From Dromaius novaehollandiae (Eukaryota; Chordata; Aves; Casuariiformes; Dromaiidae): DNA of 64,000 nt. The stretch spans positions 200,367,336-200,431,335 of the forward strand of contig NC_088098.1 in the NCBI RefSeq assembly GCF_036370855.1, read 5' to 3'. Below the pieces are notes generated by a model, which was not told the origin of the DNA, made no database searches, and was given only the letters and a program-made list of their open reading frames with translations. Shown piece after piece: positions 48,801 through 62,713 of the stretch (within the stretch, counting starts at the first letter, position 1; each line of letters opens with the position of its first letter). The translations under genes were made by a program, and so were the position numbers.

Positions 48801-51436
48801 CAGCCAATATGTATCCACAATGTGTCCTTATGATGGAATTATCAAAAACCCTGGGTAACAGTCATGGTCATCCAAAATGCTCTCATGGAAGTCGTGTGGG
48901 TGAAAACTAAATGAACATTAGTCGCCAGAATTGACTCCCCTGGCTAACTGACAAAGACCCATAAGTATCCACGCACCAGCGAGAGAGCTCTTTTCGCGGT
49001 ACTACATTTCTGACTCTCATCTTCTGATTCTCAAGAGAGACTTACAAATGCCTTCAAAAGATGCAAGTTGGAACTAAAATTCATGATTGCTTCAGATACT
49101 TAATATCATGGACATATTAGAAATATTGGCTGTATGGCGCATTACAATCTTCTCCCATCACCTGCCTTCTGACCATTTTGGTTCACAGATGGTAATTACC
49201 TGCTTCCCTGTCTCAGCACCATGGTGGCTAACACTGGATCCTGTCTGTGCATTGGGATCTTCTTTTTGGTCCCACAGATTTCTACTACCCTTTTTCTTTT
49301 GAGCTGTCTAATTGAATAATATAAATTGTTTAGAGTAAAAGCCAATGCTTGTTAATCAGGTTTTAGCTTGAAATTTGTTGCTTTGGTCTAATGAAAGGAC
49401 TCCAAAAACAGGGCTACTTTTCCAACTAGGTGGTCCAATAACAATTGTTTATTCTCCTTGTTACACTGATTGCTGAAGAGATCTTTCTTTCAGCATTTTT
49501 TTTTCCACCAAGACACAAGTTTTGCCTTCTAAGGCAGCATGACCCTGTGGAGGCCACACAGCTCACATCAACGCACGCAGGCCAGGACAAGTTGGCTCAC
49601 ACGTATTACACCAAAAGCTCTGCCCTAAGAAAAACCCTTGAACCAATTCTTCAGCTAAATCACTGCTCCTGGGAACTGCTTTTAAAAAACAGCAATAAAA
49701 CCCCCTTTTTAGACCACGATCCTCCAAATGAGCTGGGGACCAAATCACTGACTAGAACTTAGGGTAGATTTTAGAATTGTTGACATGCTGTTTCCTTATA
49801 AACAAAAGCTGTTGAAAAGTAGTAATCTGATACACACTCAAATATGAACAAACATTTTTGCTAGGAATTGTCTGAAGGTCAACTGACTTCTGCAGGTAGA
49901 TTTCAGTCCTAGAACTCCTTCCTTTAAACCAGTTCTTACTGTTTTCATCTCTAATATTTTAACTGCTCAAGCCATCTTGCATCAGGCCCCTGACAGCCTG
50001 TAGGTACCACCAAGCTGCTGCGGTGGCTCCCACTCCCAGCGGTGCTGGAGGCAGCATCCAACACGTTGCAGTATCTCATCATTTCCCTCAACACAAGCCA
50101 AGGATGGACAAGGAGTGGGTTCCTGTGGACAGAGAGGAGATCCCTGCCTCTGGACACCTGGCCTGCCTCTGGCACCTTCCCAGGCTCACGGCCACTCTTC
50201 CTGGGCTCCCCGACCCACACGGACCCTTTGCTGGGCAGGCTCAGTCCTCTCCTCCACTTCTTTTTTCTCTCCTTTGTTTTACTTTGTTTTTATTAATGGG
50301 AAAAATACAATCTTTTTTCCACAGACCAAATGGAGAAAATGTCAAAGGCTGGCAATACCCCTGGTGCTAGGCTTGGTAAAAAAATAAAAGAACTAATGAC
50401 AAATGTTTTATAACGTACCAGAAATTATTCAACAGATTAAATCAAAACAGCATCCAAGTATTTCTCAGCTTGTTTGGAGATTTCATTTGAAAACTTCCAA
50501 AAACTAAGGGGTAAATTATGTATGATGTCTTAGAAAACACCAGATTTCAGTAAAGTCAACTTCAGGAAAAAAAAATTGAACAGGTTTGATAATAAACTTA
50601 TCAGGTATACTGGAAAGTTTGAGTTTATGCTGTTACATAACCAAGTATGCAGTTGTCTAACCAATATCCTGTTTTTATAGGCCTGTGTTTGTCATTTAGC
50701 AAAGCCATGTAAAGTTAAAAAAGATCTCTCAGAGCTTGTATTGTGGAGAGACTCCAAGACAATTCCAATAATTGCCAGATTTGGAAAATGTTATGAACGC
50801 ACTTAGCAGAATTAAATAGCATCATGTGCGGACCAACAGAACTGATTTTCTACATATGCCTTTTAAATGAACAGCTTTCACTGGGTGAAGAACAAAATAA
50901 AAAGGAAACTACTCAAATTTCATGCTTTTTTCCAGAAAAGAATGTTTTACACAGCAATTTATTTCATGTTGTTCATTAGAAAAATAAGTGATATTTTTGA
51001 AATTTCTGAAGCCTGAAACTCTCCTAACAATTTAGAAGTTGAAAATCTCTCAGCCATGACCTTGAGAAGTTACCAGCAATGAGGAGTTTTAAAAAAGCAC
51101 TACTATTAAAGCTATTAAATTAGAGAAAGTGCACATTGACATTACAGATGGCATCAGAGCTGCTGATAACATGGGACAAAATGGAGGAAGCAGGCTCAAG
51201 ATTTCTGTTGCTTCATCCCTTCAAAAGTAATTATGATAATTTTTTGTTAAGGAGGCTATCAAAGTCAATAGCAATTTAAGAGAAAGCAGTGTCTGGCAGG
51301 GGCAGCGTACAAAAGATTTGTGCTCGATGAAGCTATTCAGACATTACGTTTCTAAGCAGTCACTAATTAAATTGTCTCTCACGGCAAGTTCAACCACCAA
51401 TATATTTTCAGCACTTTACAGAATGAGCTTTGGCAA
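39831..51436. other. Intergenic, no gene recognised
   Basis: Includes a GC-rich block at about 41,180-41,800 in which both strands stay open for 200 codons, without recognisable protein similarity. A C11A11 tract lies at 48120-48141 and TG/TA-rich low complexity near 43,300-43,350. I see no conserved exon, RNA gene or clear mobile element. Confidence 0.5.
48120..48141 (-). repeat. T11G11 homopolymer pair (reads C11A11 on + strand)
   Basis: C11 (48120-48130) followed by A11 (48131-48141); on the minus strand this is T11G11, like 13311-13332 and 63345-63365. Confidence 0.97.
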
Positions 51437-51540
51437 AAGACGCGGAGTGGAGACGTGAGCCCCAACACGGCGGGTGCCACCGCGGGAAGAGCAACCAGCG
51501 ACGGGAAAGGCTCCCGCGACTCCGAGCTCTTGCGCCTTTG
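51437..51540. promoter_or_regulatory. Short CpG cluster
   Basis: About 13 CpG in 100 bases within AT-rich flanks. Function unknown; too short for a classical CpG island. Confidence 0.3.
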
Positions 51541-51743
51541 GGTGGTGTTTTTCCATCCAGATTCACAGCCGACATGGGAAATGAGAGGCATAGTCAGAAA
51601 ACAAATTCATTTCGGCTGCACTTTTACAGCCCTGTGGCGTTGAGCTCTGCCTCAGCGTTGCACGAGGGTTATACCCTCGGATTCTCCGTTTTAAGATTTC
51701 ACAGCTCTTAGCAGATTTAAGCAGGGTCAAAAACAGTAAATAA

Positions 51744-51785
51744 ACACAATGTAACACTGAAGTCACACAATGTAACACTGAAGTC
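51744..51785 (+). repeat. Perfect 21-bp tandem duplication
   Basis: ACACAATGTAACACTGAAGTC plus its immediate exact copy (51744-51764 and 51765-51785). The unit is 21 bases; no divergence between copies suggests a recent event. Confidence 0.95.
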
Positions 51786-54700
51786 CTATTCCGTTCTTAC
51801 TTTCTTTTCCTGTTTTCTCTGTCACCTGAGTTTCTTAAAAGGCCTCACGGGAGGGGAGTTGGAGGCATCGGGAGGGCCCGGGGGAGGCTGCTGGCTGGCT
51901 CCCCTCTCCCATGTGCTCCCCCGCTCCACCTGGACGCTTGGCTGAGCTTTGGGGTGCAAATTCCCTCCCCAAAGGCCCTGCTGACCTCTTCCCACTATAT
52001 TATGACTGTCCACTTCCCTATTTTTTTTCCACTTTCTATTTTTACTGCCAGCTTACCCAGTAGGGTTGCCAGATCTCACAGTTCCTCAGAAAGTGCTTCT
52101 TACAGAAGCATTTTCACGAGAAAAAGCCTGAAGAATTTAATGATTACAGAAAGTAGCAAGAAGTTTGCATTTAATACAAATATTGATTTTTTTGTGGTAA
52201 AAAGGAAACATTTGCAGGTTACTCAATGTCTCTCTGACATCCTTTAACACAATAAAAAGTGCATAAACCAAGCAGACAAAAGAGCAAAGCAGCTGGATTC
52301 ACTGCGTGAGTGGAAGTACTGGAGTTTGAGTAAGGAGTTGCAGATGAGAGAGCAGTCGATAAACCTGCAGCTCTCCAAGGGGAGCAGCACAGGGAGTGAA
52401 AGAGGACCGCGGATGGGAGCTAAATGCAGGGAGCAGCAGGGCCTGGCTAGGTATTTTATTTTTACATATAAACACTCAGAGTGCTCTGGAAGGAATATTG
52501 CTGTGTTTTCACTTCTGAGTAGCACTGTGACTTGTACCAAATGTAATTTGTTTCAACATTCTTGTTAAACCAAAACATTTGGGGCTGCTTATTTTGGAGA
52601 GATGGGAAGCCAGTTGCAAGGATAGTCTAAAGACTTTTTCTGCCCTCAGTGGATTTGGGTCAAGTGTTTACAGATTCAGACCTGTTGTCAGAGCACCAGC
52701 CGCTGAAATTTGCTCCCAGGAATGAACTCCTTAAATAATACATGTCTCCTTCCAGGGTCAGAGGGTGGTTAAAGGCCACTTCCGTTTTCAGCGTTGGGAC
52801 CTTCCTGTGTATTTTTGTATGTACTCTCTATCTGAAAGAGGAAAAAACCCCTATAGTTCTGGCAAATAAAACCTCATTTTGATATCCCTTAGCTGCTAAC
52901 TGTGTCCACATCATGTTATTTGGCAAGTGCCGGGGCAGTTGTATTAGCAATAAGAATACAGCCGTAAAAATTTAGTTTAGACACAGAGCTAGGATTAATA
53001 TTTCACTTGCTGGCAAAAGACTTTTGGAAGTTATTCTGCCAGAGACTAAGAATTTCTGGCACCTGACACTCAGAGAAAGGTTATTGTTAAAAAATGTCCA
53101 GGGTCTAGACCCGTTATAGAGCCACTTCAGCTGGCACCGTTCATGCAGCAGAAATGTATTAAATTGAATATTTATGGTGAACACAGGGTTTATGGCAAAC
53201 CCGGAGCAGCTCAGAGCTGATCAGCTGACAGTGCTGATTTGCTGATTATATAAGCAGTGAAATACCTTAGCAAATATCCTGCAGTCACTCTGTACTTTTA
53301 TTCTAAGAATTAACTCCTTTGCCTGGTAATTGGTTTTCCGCCTTCAGTTCTGTATGTTGCTGTGAAGGTTTCTGATGTCTTGTGCTTCCTTTAGGCATTT
53401 TTACCTCTGAAAATAAGTAACAGAAGAGACAAATTGGAACGGAAGTTTTTCACATCCTTCTTATCCAGAGATAAATACTTAATAAGGTGCAAAAGCAGTG
53501 GAGGACGAAGGCCTCCCTTTCAGGCCGGCAGGGTAATTTCCCATCAGAGGAAAGACCAACAGCCTCGTAGCCAGAAGTAGCCAGAAAAAAAAGGAAAGGC
53601 ATCAATCTTCTTGTACCTCTTGCAGACGGACTGCAGGAAAAGCTTCCTTTTAGTTCTGGTGCCCTTGGTGGCTCCTGAGCTTGGCCTTTAAGTTGGTCCT
53701 GCAGAAAGTGAGACGGTCTTTGAAAAACACCGCCGCAGCTTTGGTCTGTGAGACGTTCTCCCCTCTTCATTCCCTTCGGTCAAAGCCAACATTTCAGAGC
53801 AAGTGCTCTTTTTCAAGTACAACAAACAAACATTTCAGGATGACAGATTTTGTTGGCTTTTCACTGCCAGTTTTTGTTTAAGGCAAACTAATTCTCCCTC
53901 CTGCAACCAAGTGTTTCGATGTGCAGTGGTCCCCGTTGGTTCATCCGCCTGCCACCGGTGGCCATGCTGTAGTTCATCCACCACTTCCATGGTGCCCATC
54001 AAAAGGTCTGAAAATAGAGCTGGGCAGGTTAGGGAATCCCAACACTCTGAGACTGGTTTTTGTTGTAAACCCTAACCTTCCAGTTTTGGACTGCAGACAG
54101 CCGGTGCCTGGCACCGTGGGGCAGGACGCAGAGCCAGGGCACCCTGCTCCCATGGATGTCCCAGCCCCAGTGCAGCCCACGACTCAGGAGGAATGAATTA
54201 GAGCTGACTAAGAAGCCTCCGGCCCTCTTTCCTCTTTCTCTCTGACACGTGCTGCAAAAAGCCAGGACCCTGCTGTACTGTCCTGTGAAAAGATCTCTCC
54301 ACTTGCTGGGAAATAGCCTTCTTTTAAAATATGAGGTCCATCTATCCATTGTAACGGTAGTACGACCTGTCTGCACCCAGGGATATAACGGCTGCAGGCA
54401 GAAACAGGACATTCAGTACTCTGCATGCAGTTACATTCACAGCTAGGAGAGTTACGTATTTTCCATATCACAGGTTAGGAAAAAAAAAAGAAAAAGAAAA
54501 AGAAAGAGGAAAAGACTGACAGCAAAGCCTGAGGCTAGCAACTCTAAAACAATTCTTTTCCTAGAAATGCAAGAATTTTGGACATTTATCACTCAAAAGG
54601 AAAGAAAACTTCTGCACAGCAGTGACCTCTTACATGAAATTTTCATAGGTTTCTGCTTCTTTTGAATAGGAAGCCAGAAGCCCCTTGAAGCACACACGTC

Positions 54701-57700
54701 CTATCTGAGGTGGCACCTGCATCCGCGTGTGCTGTTTCACTGCACTGGGCTTGGACAGAGTGACAAACGGCAACTGCCTAAGGTGGGGTGGCCAGTTCGT
54801 TGGTTACGTGTGGGTGGCCCCAAGCAGCCTCACGGTTCTTGCTACAAGACAGTATTTCCCTGCACAGACCCTGTCACTGTCCCTGCAGATTGGACTTGCC
54901 ATAGCAAAGGTGACGGATGCAGTTTCACAGGTGGTTTAAGCAAGTCTCTCTTCTGCTTTCTGCAGCCATGTCTGTGTGGCTATGTGGTCAGACAGATCAG
55001 CTAATTAATCTGGCTGAAATAATAATAACAACAATAATTTTTATCTGGACCAGCTTGCTGAACCATTTGTGTGATGACAGGAGCATTACAGCTGGTGCAA
55101 GGGAGACAATAGGAACACTTCCTGGGAAGGCAGAAAATCAGATTACTCTTTTGGGTGCCAATGGTGCTGTAGATCAGCTCAAACTGGTCATGAGCACACA
55201 GTCTACTTCTTGAATTACTTTGAGCATTAATGCTGTGGCAGCTATAAGGGACAGCGGTGGCCCAAATCCCAGGGTTCCTGCTTTTTCAAAATATGGTTTA
55301 GTTTGAATACCCTCCCTCTGTCCCTCCATCAGAAACAAATTAAAATAATCCTATAAGCTGGAAATTCGAGGGAAACCTCATTTTGGAAACACCTAAACAC
55401 AGTATTTCCTAAATAAACTGTGCTGCCCGGACCTCAGGGTCCCCACCAAGCAGTCCCCCCATACTAACCAGCCCCAAGCTGTAAGCCCACATCTGCACCA
55501 GTTCAGGCTGGAAGTTCAGCCAGCTCTGGCTCCAGAGGGAGCGTGGAGATCCTCAGTGCTCCCTGGTGCAGACCTGAGCTCCGGTTGCATGGGACAGTTT
55601 CTGGCTCCTGGCCACGGCCTTGAGCCCAGGAGCCTTGTCTGGAGCCAGAGGCTCCCCAGAGTCTGAACCCTTGGTCTGAAGGCCATCCACGGCACTTCTG
55701 CTGTTCCTTTTTAGCCTTGGAGTCCCTGAGGGCCAAGACCAAATCCTACAGAGTCTGTGGCTGAGGCAGGAGCCTCCTGGGTGGTTGCCCCAAGGACTGA
55801 CCCCAGGGTGGCCCCAAAACTCTGGATCCCTGACCAAGCTGGTCAAGAACATAGGCAGCGTCTTGTAGGAGTCTGGCTTTGAACTCTTCAAGAATTCCTC
55901 AAACCTTCAGTGTTTCAATTCAACAAAATATCCAGGATTTAAAAAAAGAAAAAGTATTTTCTGGTTAAACATTTTTTATGAGAAGCTCTCATACAATGCT
56001 CAGTGTGGGCTGTTTGAATTAGAAATACAGCACTAGCTGTCAAATGAAGGAGATCCCAATCTCCAAAGTTTCTCTTCACCCTCATGACAGTTCCCATCTT
56101 TTGCAGACCTCTGCCTCGCAGGCTCTTGTGCTGATCTCCTCCTCGAAGGACAGCCCCCAAAGGGGCAGGAAACTCCAGGGCAAGGGAAATTGGCTGTTCT
56201 TTCTTCTCTGTATCTAGGCAAAACATGTTTTTCCTAATATTCTGATGAAAATCAAATGACTGTGACAATCATAACAACTCGATTAGCCTGAAAGAAAAAA
56301 ACGTGCTGAAATCTCCAGCAGAAATTCTCATGTTCCAGCTATCCCCTGCTGTGCTCTCCTGATAGTCATTAATTCCCAGGAATTGAACCACAACCTGAAT
56401 GAACCTTCTCTGTTACTCTTAGCTACCATATGACTTGTCTCTATGACACCATTTATTTTCTTTTACAGCCATTTTCATCTGTTGTTAAACATTCCTCAGA
56501 GATGAGACCTTCTATCTTTATCCTTAGCCAAAAGCTATCATTAACTCCCTGGGTGGTTCATTTCTGTAGCTCTCCTAGATCCTAGACACTCCAGCTGCAT
56601 CCTTCCGTGTTTTTGCTTCAATTTGCCTGCTCTCTCTCCATTTCTCTCCCTACAATCAGAATTTTCTGAGAAGGGAAGGCCCTTCTTCAAGACCGTTATC
56701 AGTGAAGCCACAAGCCTGTGAGCACTTACCAGATCAAAAGATACTGATTGCTAACAGCTATAGGCAAAGCTAGACAATTACTTGCAGAATGGTAAAATGA
56801 AAATAAGCAGCTAGCGCTCCTCCAGGAACTTGCTCAGATGTATTTGGGTGGAATAAGAACATCCAACTTGTTCAGATATTTGCTTGATCCACAACTGGAT
56901 TAAAGAGGGCCATCTTTGATCAAACACCGCCTGCAGTAGAAATGCCACCTACAGCCTGCCATTTCCTTTGGCTGTTTGAAACCAAGGGGACAGACTTCTC
57001 CAAACCCGGAGATCTCAGCCCGTCAGCTGTCAGTGACCATTTGCTCCCGAATGTAAGGAAACTGAACCAGTCATAGTTTCAACTCCGAGAGCTGGCTCAG
57101 AGACATGCAGACTTCTCTGAAAAGTACGAAAGCAGTTTCTGCCTTTGCATCAGTGTCCACGCAGGTAGGACTCCATGCTTCAGGGACTGCTTCAATCCGT
57201 AACGCTTTGGCCTGCTGCAGTTCTGGAGAAATCAGGACTCCAAATATCCTTTCCCGTAGCTAAATGGTGTTGTGTGATCACAGGCTCATCCCCACAAACA
57301 CCAAGGAGTGCAGAGGCACAGCAGTCAGTGGGGAAGCCCCAGGGCCTCATCGGGGTGGCTAAGCCCCTGCCCCATCGCTCCCAGGCTGTTGCAGGGGGGC
57401 GACCAGCCCCACGGCCAGGGGAGGACACCCCCCAGCTGAGTCAATGGGGGAGGATGCCTGAGCATTACTGCCTACAGTGGCATTACGGGGTGCTGGAAAA
57501 GGCATTTTCAGGTCTTCCACTAACATATTTTCACCCTCATCAGCCAGAGATGGGAACAAGGTGAGGCCATTGGCACTGTCTGTGAGCGAGTGAGAGCTGT
57601 TTTATGTCTGTGTTGATCTTGGCGGCCAGCCGGGTGCATGTGCACATACAGGTACGTGTGTGCTCTTGTGCACTTCGGGGAACAGGGAACACACGCAGCA

Positions 57701-60443
57701 GCACTACTGCGTGCACCTGGGGGCACGGAGCAGCAGCAGCCTTGCCTCTATCACACTACTGGATTTGGCACTCCTAATAAATAACAACAGCTCTTATCCA
57801 CTGTAACACTGAAAGCACATTTCTACCATGGCTACACACATCAAAGCTCGCTCCATAGCAACCAGCTCATATCCAGAAGCTGTCCTTGTGCTGGGCTCAT
57901 GTTCATGACTGCTTTAATTCTGTGCTGTTTCCAGCCCCAAATTTTAATCCCTACAGCTGTGCTGCATGGACTTACCACCTGGGGTCAGCACCAGCTGAGA
58001 GAATTTCAGGCCTTACTCTGCTTTCTAGAAAAGACAAGCTCTGAAAGGGCCAGAAGCAGGAAACCAAAAGGCTCTGTATTACCTAAGCGAACATAGGAAT
58101 GGGTGCACCAAATTTGTTCATGTCTGTTTATCCTATCTCCTCTCTAGCAGACAAGAGAGATGCAACCTACTACCTGTTGATACCTGTGGACAGTCAGATG
58201 CATAGACTGACTATCCAAGGGTTTAGGAACAAGAGGGATTTTGCTGGCACCACTGACTGCCTGAGCTAACAGCCCCTATGGAGGCACATGGGCAGCGTTA
58301 GACCACTCCAAATAATACTTTTGCTGCTGCGCAGAGGTTAACTGAGCTTTCAGGGCTACAGAAGGGAGCTCAAGCAATACTTCTCCACATACAAGGAGGC
58401 CATTACTTTAGACTGAAAACTCTCCCCAGTTACAAATGCTAAGCCACTGCTGGCCAGAAATTACTTTTAATGACACCTATCTGAACTTGGATTGGTTCAC
58501 AACAAAAAACCTTTTGACTTCATAAAAAAGGAAATAGTAGCCAGTAAATTAGAATGTTAGTAATCTCTGAATGCCCTTTAATGTCTGTTTTTTTACATGT
58601 GGACAACACTTCTTGTCACTGTACTGGCAGCAGCAGGGAAGATGAGAGAGACAGATGCAGTGTTACAAGCTACAGCAGTGAGTGGATGGATATACAAGGC
58701 CACCCACAGAGAAAACCACCCCTTTCCTGGGACTCCCAAAATGCAGGAAATCCCCATTCCCCTTTTGTATCTTTTCAGATCATTTGAGGAGAAATTATTA
58801 TGAGTCATCTACAGCAGCTGCAGCCTTCCAAATGGTCTCCTAAAGGTTTTCTACTATTTAATAAGTAGTGATTCAGTTTGAGTCCTTCTCCTTCTGCCCC
58901 TCACCCCTTTAAAGATTTATTTCTCCTTTTTCCTCCTAAGGAATTTGGATTTTTTAGTCTGTCCTGTCCTCATATATCACATTGCCCTTTGTAAAGGCAA
59001 AACCGAAAGTCAGGCTTCAGAGGAACTTCTCCATGCCCAAGCCTGGACAAGTGAGTGGGGGAAGCACTACCACTTTCCCTGCATCTTTTTTTGTGTGTGC
59101 CCTATTGAACTTGCCTCCAAGTGGGGTATGAAACTAAATTTGGACATAGTTGCCTTAAATTTTTTTGAGCCCTGAACCCACAAGGGGTGAACTTACTAAG
59201 ACCAAGGAGTTTTTCTGAGTAGATACTCTGCTAGGAGGATTTCTCTTTTGCTCTCTCCAGTTTCCCCTACACCTATAGCTTGCAATGCAGACAGTGGACA
59301 CCTCCCTCAGCAAGATTAGGTGCACTGATGTCAAATTGCAAGGCAGCCAGGCCTGTTAGCTCCTTACCGTATTCATTAACCTTAGCTACACCATGTATTT
59401 AACACACATAGCATGAGACAGGCAACGTGACAGGAATTTATGGAACTTCAAAGTCTAATCTTCAAGGGCTCATCTCTGATTTTCCTTTTACAGTTACTGG
59501 AGCCACAAAGCCAAAGCAAGTTTGTTTCATTCAGAGCAGTTGTTGCACCTCACTACCTCCTTCTTCCCCTTCAAACACCACACTGAACACTACCAAGTGA
59601 AAAATTTCCAGAAGCGCATACACACAAATTTCACAGAAACAGGGAAAGTATAGTGCCTGTTCTTGCCATAACTTCCCTGTCCAGAAGAGAAGCCAGTATG
59701 AACCCCTTATCCTGAATGGATTTTAAGGGGGCAGAAGGGAAGGCACAGCATTACCTAGAGCCCCAGACATTCCCCTGCGACACTCAAAAAGGCAGAACAT
59801 ATTACAAAGACCCTTCCTTTTGTCAGAGGATTCTTCTGGCCTGGCCTCTTCACAAAAAACAAGCAAACCTGAAGGGCTCCGCCCCCCCCGAAAACAAACA
59901 GAAGTCCTAGGAATTAGAAGGTAGCACTTCCCCCACTGCTAGTGAAATATAGGGCAGGCTGTTTCTGCCCCAGACTACAGGCCTGTAATAGGCCTGTAGG
60001 TCTTTTCTAAAATAAGCAACCTTAGAAGCAAGAGGGAACACAGTCAATTTGGATTTTCTCCTCATTTTGAAATACTAAACATACTCTTGCTTTCTATGTA
60101 TACACATACACATATATATAGGGGAAGAAAGCAAGAGAGAGAGAAAGTGAATGACTTCATATTTTAATTTCTTAGTGAGAAAGGAAGTGTCTTCAGAAAG
60201 CGAGTTATCTATAATCTTTATTTGCACAAGGAAGTAACAGTAAACATGTATTCAAGTAGTTCTGATACTTTAATAATGTGTCACTCCACAGTAAGTCATA
60301 TTTATATTTGACTGTGCATTAACTGCTAAGTATAAGTATTTATAAATTCCATTTTACATCCAGAAATGCATTCAGTGGCACAGGACAAAGAGGGAAGCAA
60401 ATCAATACCAACAAGGTGTCTCAGAAACTGATATAAAATAAGA
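51786..60443. other. Intergenic, no gene recognised
   Basis: Ordinary composition with an A-rich purine tract at 54480-54512 and AT/AG low complexity near 60,100-60,150. No exon, repeat family or RNA gene recognised. Confidence 0.55.
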
Positions 60444-60449
60444 TTTATT
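60444..60449 (-). terminator. FDX1: Candidate FDX1 poly(A) signal
   Basis: TTTATT on the + strand is AATAAA on the minus strand, about 2.15 kb after the FDX1 stop and followed by GT-rich minus-strand sequence. Another AATAAA lies at 60217-60222. The 3'UTR length would be plausible for FDX1, but use of the site is inferred. Confidence 0.35.
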
Positions 60450-62598
60450 TGCAAATCATTTTGACAATAAAGAAACAAGTATACCTCTGAGCTGTGCATT
60501 TTGGGGAGTACATATCAGTTCCTTCGCCTTCTTTCGGAGTCTTCCATTTATATGCAATATAGCATACCTCTAGAATTCAAGATGAACTTTGAAGTGTCCT
60601 TCGGCCTTCCTGTGCTAAGTAAGTGTCCTTCCACAGGCACACTGTAGGAGAGCCACAAAGTCTTAATAACAAGAAGTTGTCACATGAAATGCACAAAGAA
60701 AGAACCTTGGTTTACAAGGAAAACTGTTGCATGTTAGTTGTTTCACATTTGTTTGGCACACAGTGTTTCAAATACAGTGTTAAGCACTTTGAGATTCCCA
60801 CAAGGAGAAAAACCTGGTACTGTAAGATGAAAAAACAAAACAAAACAAAATTTACACCCCCAAACCTCACAGCTATGCTGATTACTCTTCTATCTTCATA
60901 TTAGGAATGCATAGTACGCTATAACCCTGGTTATGACCTACCTGAGTGTCCTCTCTTGGAATTCAAGGAGCTATGTTTCATTTAAAAATTAAAAGTTCAA
61001 GATTTAATGAGAATTATTGTAGATAAATGAGCTCAGGGCAGAGGCAATACAAAGTGAGAACCAATTCACTGCAGTTTGTGATTGTGGGAAGGTAACCCCT
61101 AAACTATGCTTAGAGTCATAGCAGTTAAAGGGAAGACAGCAGTATCTTCAGAACGTTTCTTTGATTTATTTCTATCCTTCCCCCCCAACCCTGCTCTCTG
61201 TCTTTCAAGGAGAGGTGAAATTTCAACTCTGAAGTCTTTTTCTTTTTCCTTTTTTTTTCCCCAAAGACTAGTTATTAAGCGAATTTTGAGAACCCTAATG
61301 ATTAAGTTCTTTGACCAGATCACATTAAGTGTTTCTTGTTTTAAGGGAAAAGTCTAAAGGGAACACCACAGAACAAAGAAATAGCTTCTGTGAGAAGGAA
61401 ATCAAGGAATCAGAACTAGATTTACTATTTTCCATTTTTTACTATTTACAATTTTCAATTACTATTTTCAAGTTCTAGAAAATATTTCTTTTTATATCAA
61501 AAGATTGTTATTCTTCTTTACGAAGCTCAAAATCATCTCAATATTCAAAAATATTACATTATGTAATACATTACTGATAGCCAGTTTATTATTTAGGCAA
61601 CAAAAACTAGAGAGACTGGAATTTTAGAGACATTATTTTATTTTGGCCTACTTTAGAAGGACTAAACCAAGGTCCAGCTGAATGCTCTCAGTCATCAGCC
61701 TATAGGATATCCACCATGGGGGTCTCCCTATCCTTTCTGGGGAACTTAATCCATCTTTATGGAATAAATATAGTTGGTCATTTCATATAAACCAGTTATT
61801 GAAATCATTCTTGGAGCAAGGCCCAGAATCCAGGATTCTCTTCAAGCTGAACACCTTATCTAATATCAGACTGCCTCCTGAACAAGCTTGCAACTAAAAA
61901 AGTAAGAGATGAAGACTTCAGAACAAATCTTATGTTGACAGCACAGTGCCCTGTTCAATCCCAACTCTGTCATCCAGGCTTCAGATAACAGCAAGAATTT
62001 ACATATACCTCCTGCAGTTATGCTCTCTACCATTAGGCAGCTCTGAGTCTTTACTCTTCTGAGCCATGTGAATATCCACATTTGTGGTGCAGTCAAAGAT
62101 AAATGCAGTTAAACTGAGGTTTGTTGACTGCTGATGCGGGCAATGGAGAGGTACTGCAGCAACTAAGCTGCCAGTATTCTGCACTCTGAGCATACCGTCT
62201 TCAAAAGGACATTCTGAAGACCTCATGTAGTCTGCTAAGTTTTGCTCTCTAACATACATAGGTCTGAAACCTAGAAATGCCCATTTTTATAGGAAGTCCT
62301 GTAGAAGTGATCAAGTTTTCAAATGCCATTAAAAGTTTTGGCATAATTAATATTATAAGAAATCTGTAATACACTTATCTTGCTAACAGTTATAGTCCAA
62401 TGATCACTTAGAAGTATTATTGCATTTTAAGCATAAAAATATAGGAGGTTCTATAAAGAAAGTCAAAATAGCATTAATCTAATATTGATAGTCATATAAA
62501 ATAACTCACAATTATGTAAGCTTCTGTATTTAATTACACATTTAAAAATAAGTTATAAAAATAATTAAGCTTCTTTAAAACCCCTATGATATTTTCTT
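60450..62598 (-). other. FDX1: Probable FDX1 3'UTR
   Basis: AT-rich sequence following the FDX1 stop codon on the minus strand, without another gene. The extent depends on which poly(A) signal is used. Confidence 0.45.
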
Positions 62599-62713
62599 CT
62601 AGGAGTTTTTACTCATGTCTATCGATTGTCTAGCATCAGCAACAGCTTCAGGTACTCGAACAGTCATATCATTCATAGATTTCTTCAAGCAGATCTGGCA
62701 GCCCAAACGTGAT
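62599..62713 (-). CDS. FDX1: Ferredoxin 1 (adrenodoxin), last coding exon
   Basis: Minus-strand exon of 115 nt: one base of a split codon (Arg expected), 37 residues, then TAG at 62601-62599. It encodes [20 protein letters not shown] and [17 protein letters not shown]. This agrees with the adrenodoxin C-terminus, where the LGC Cys (codon 62700-62698) is the fourth ligand of the [2Fe-2S] cluster. The acceptor on the minus strand is TTTTCTTACAG. FDX1 is a mitochondrial matrix electron carrier passing electrons from ferredoxin reductase to P450 enzymes and other acceptors. The upstream exons, including the transit peptide and the first three Cys ligands, lie beyond the right edge. The final residues (MSKNS) are variable in the family. 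Confidence 0.96.
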
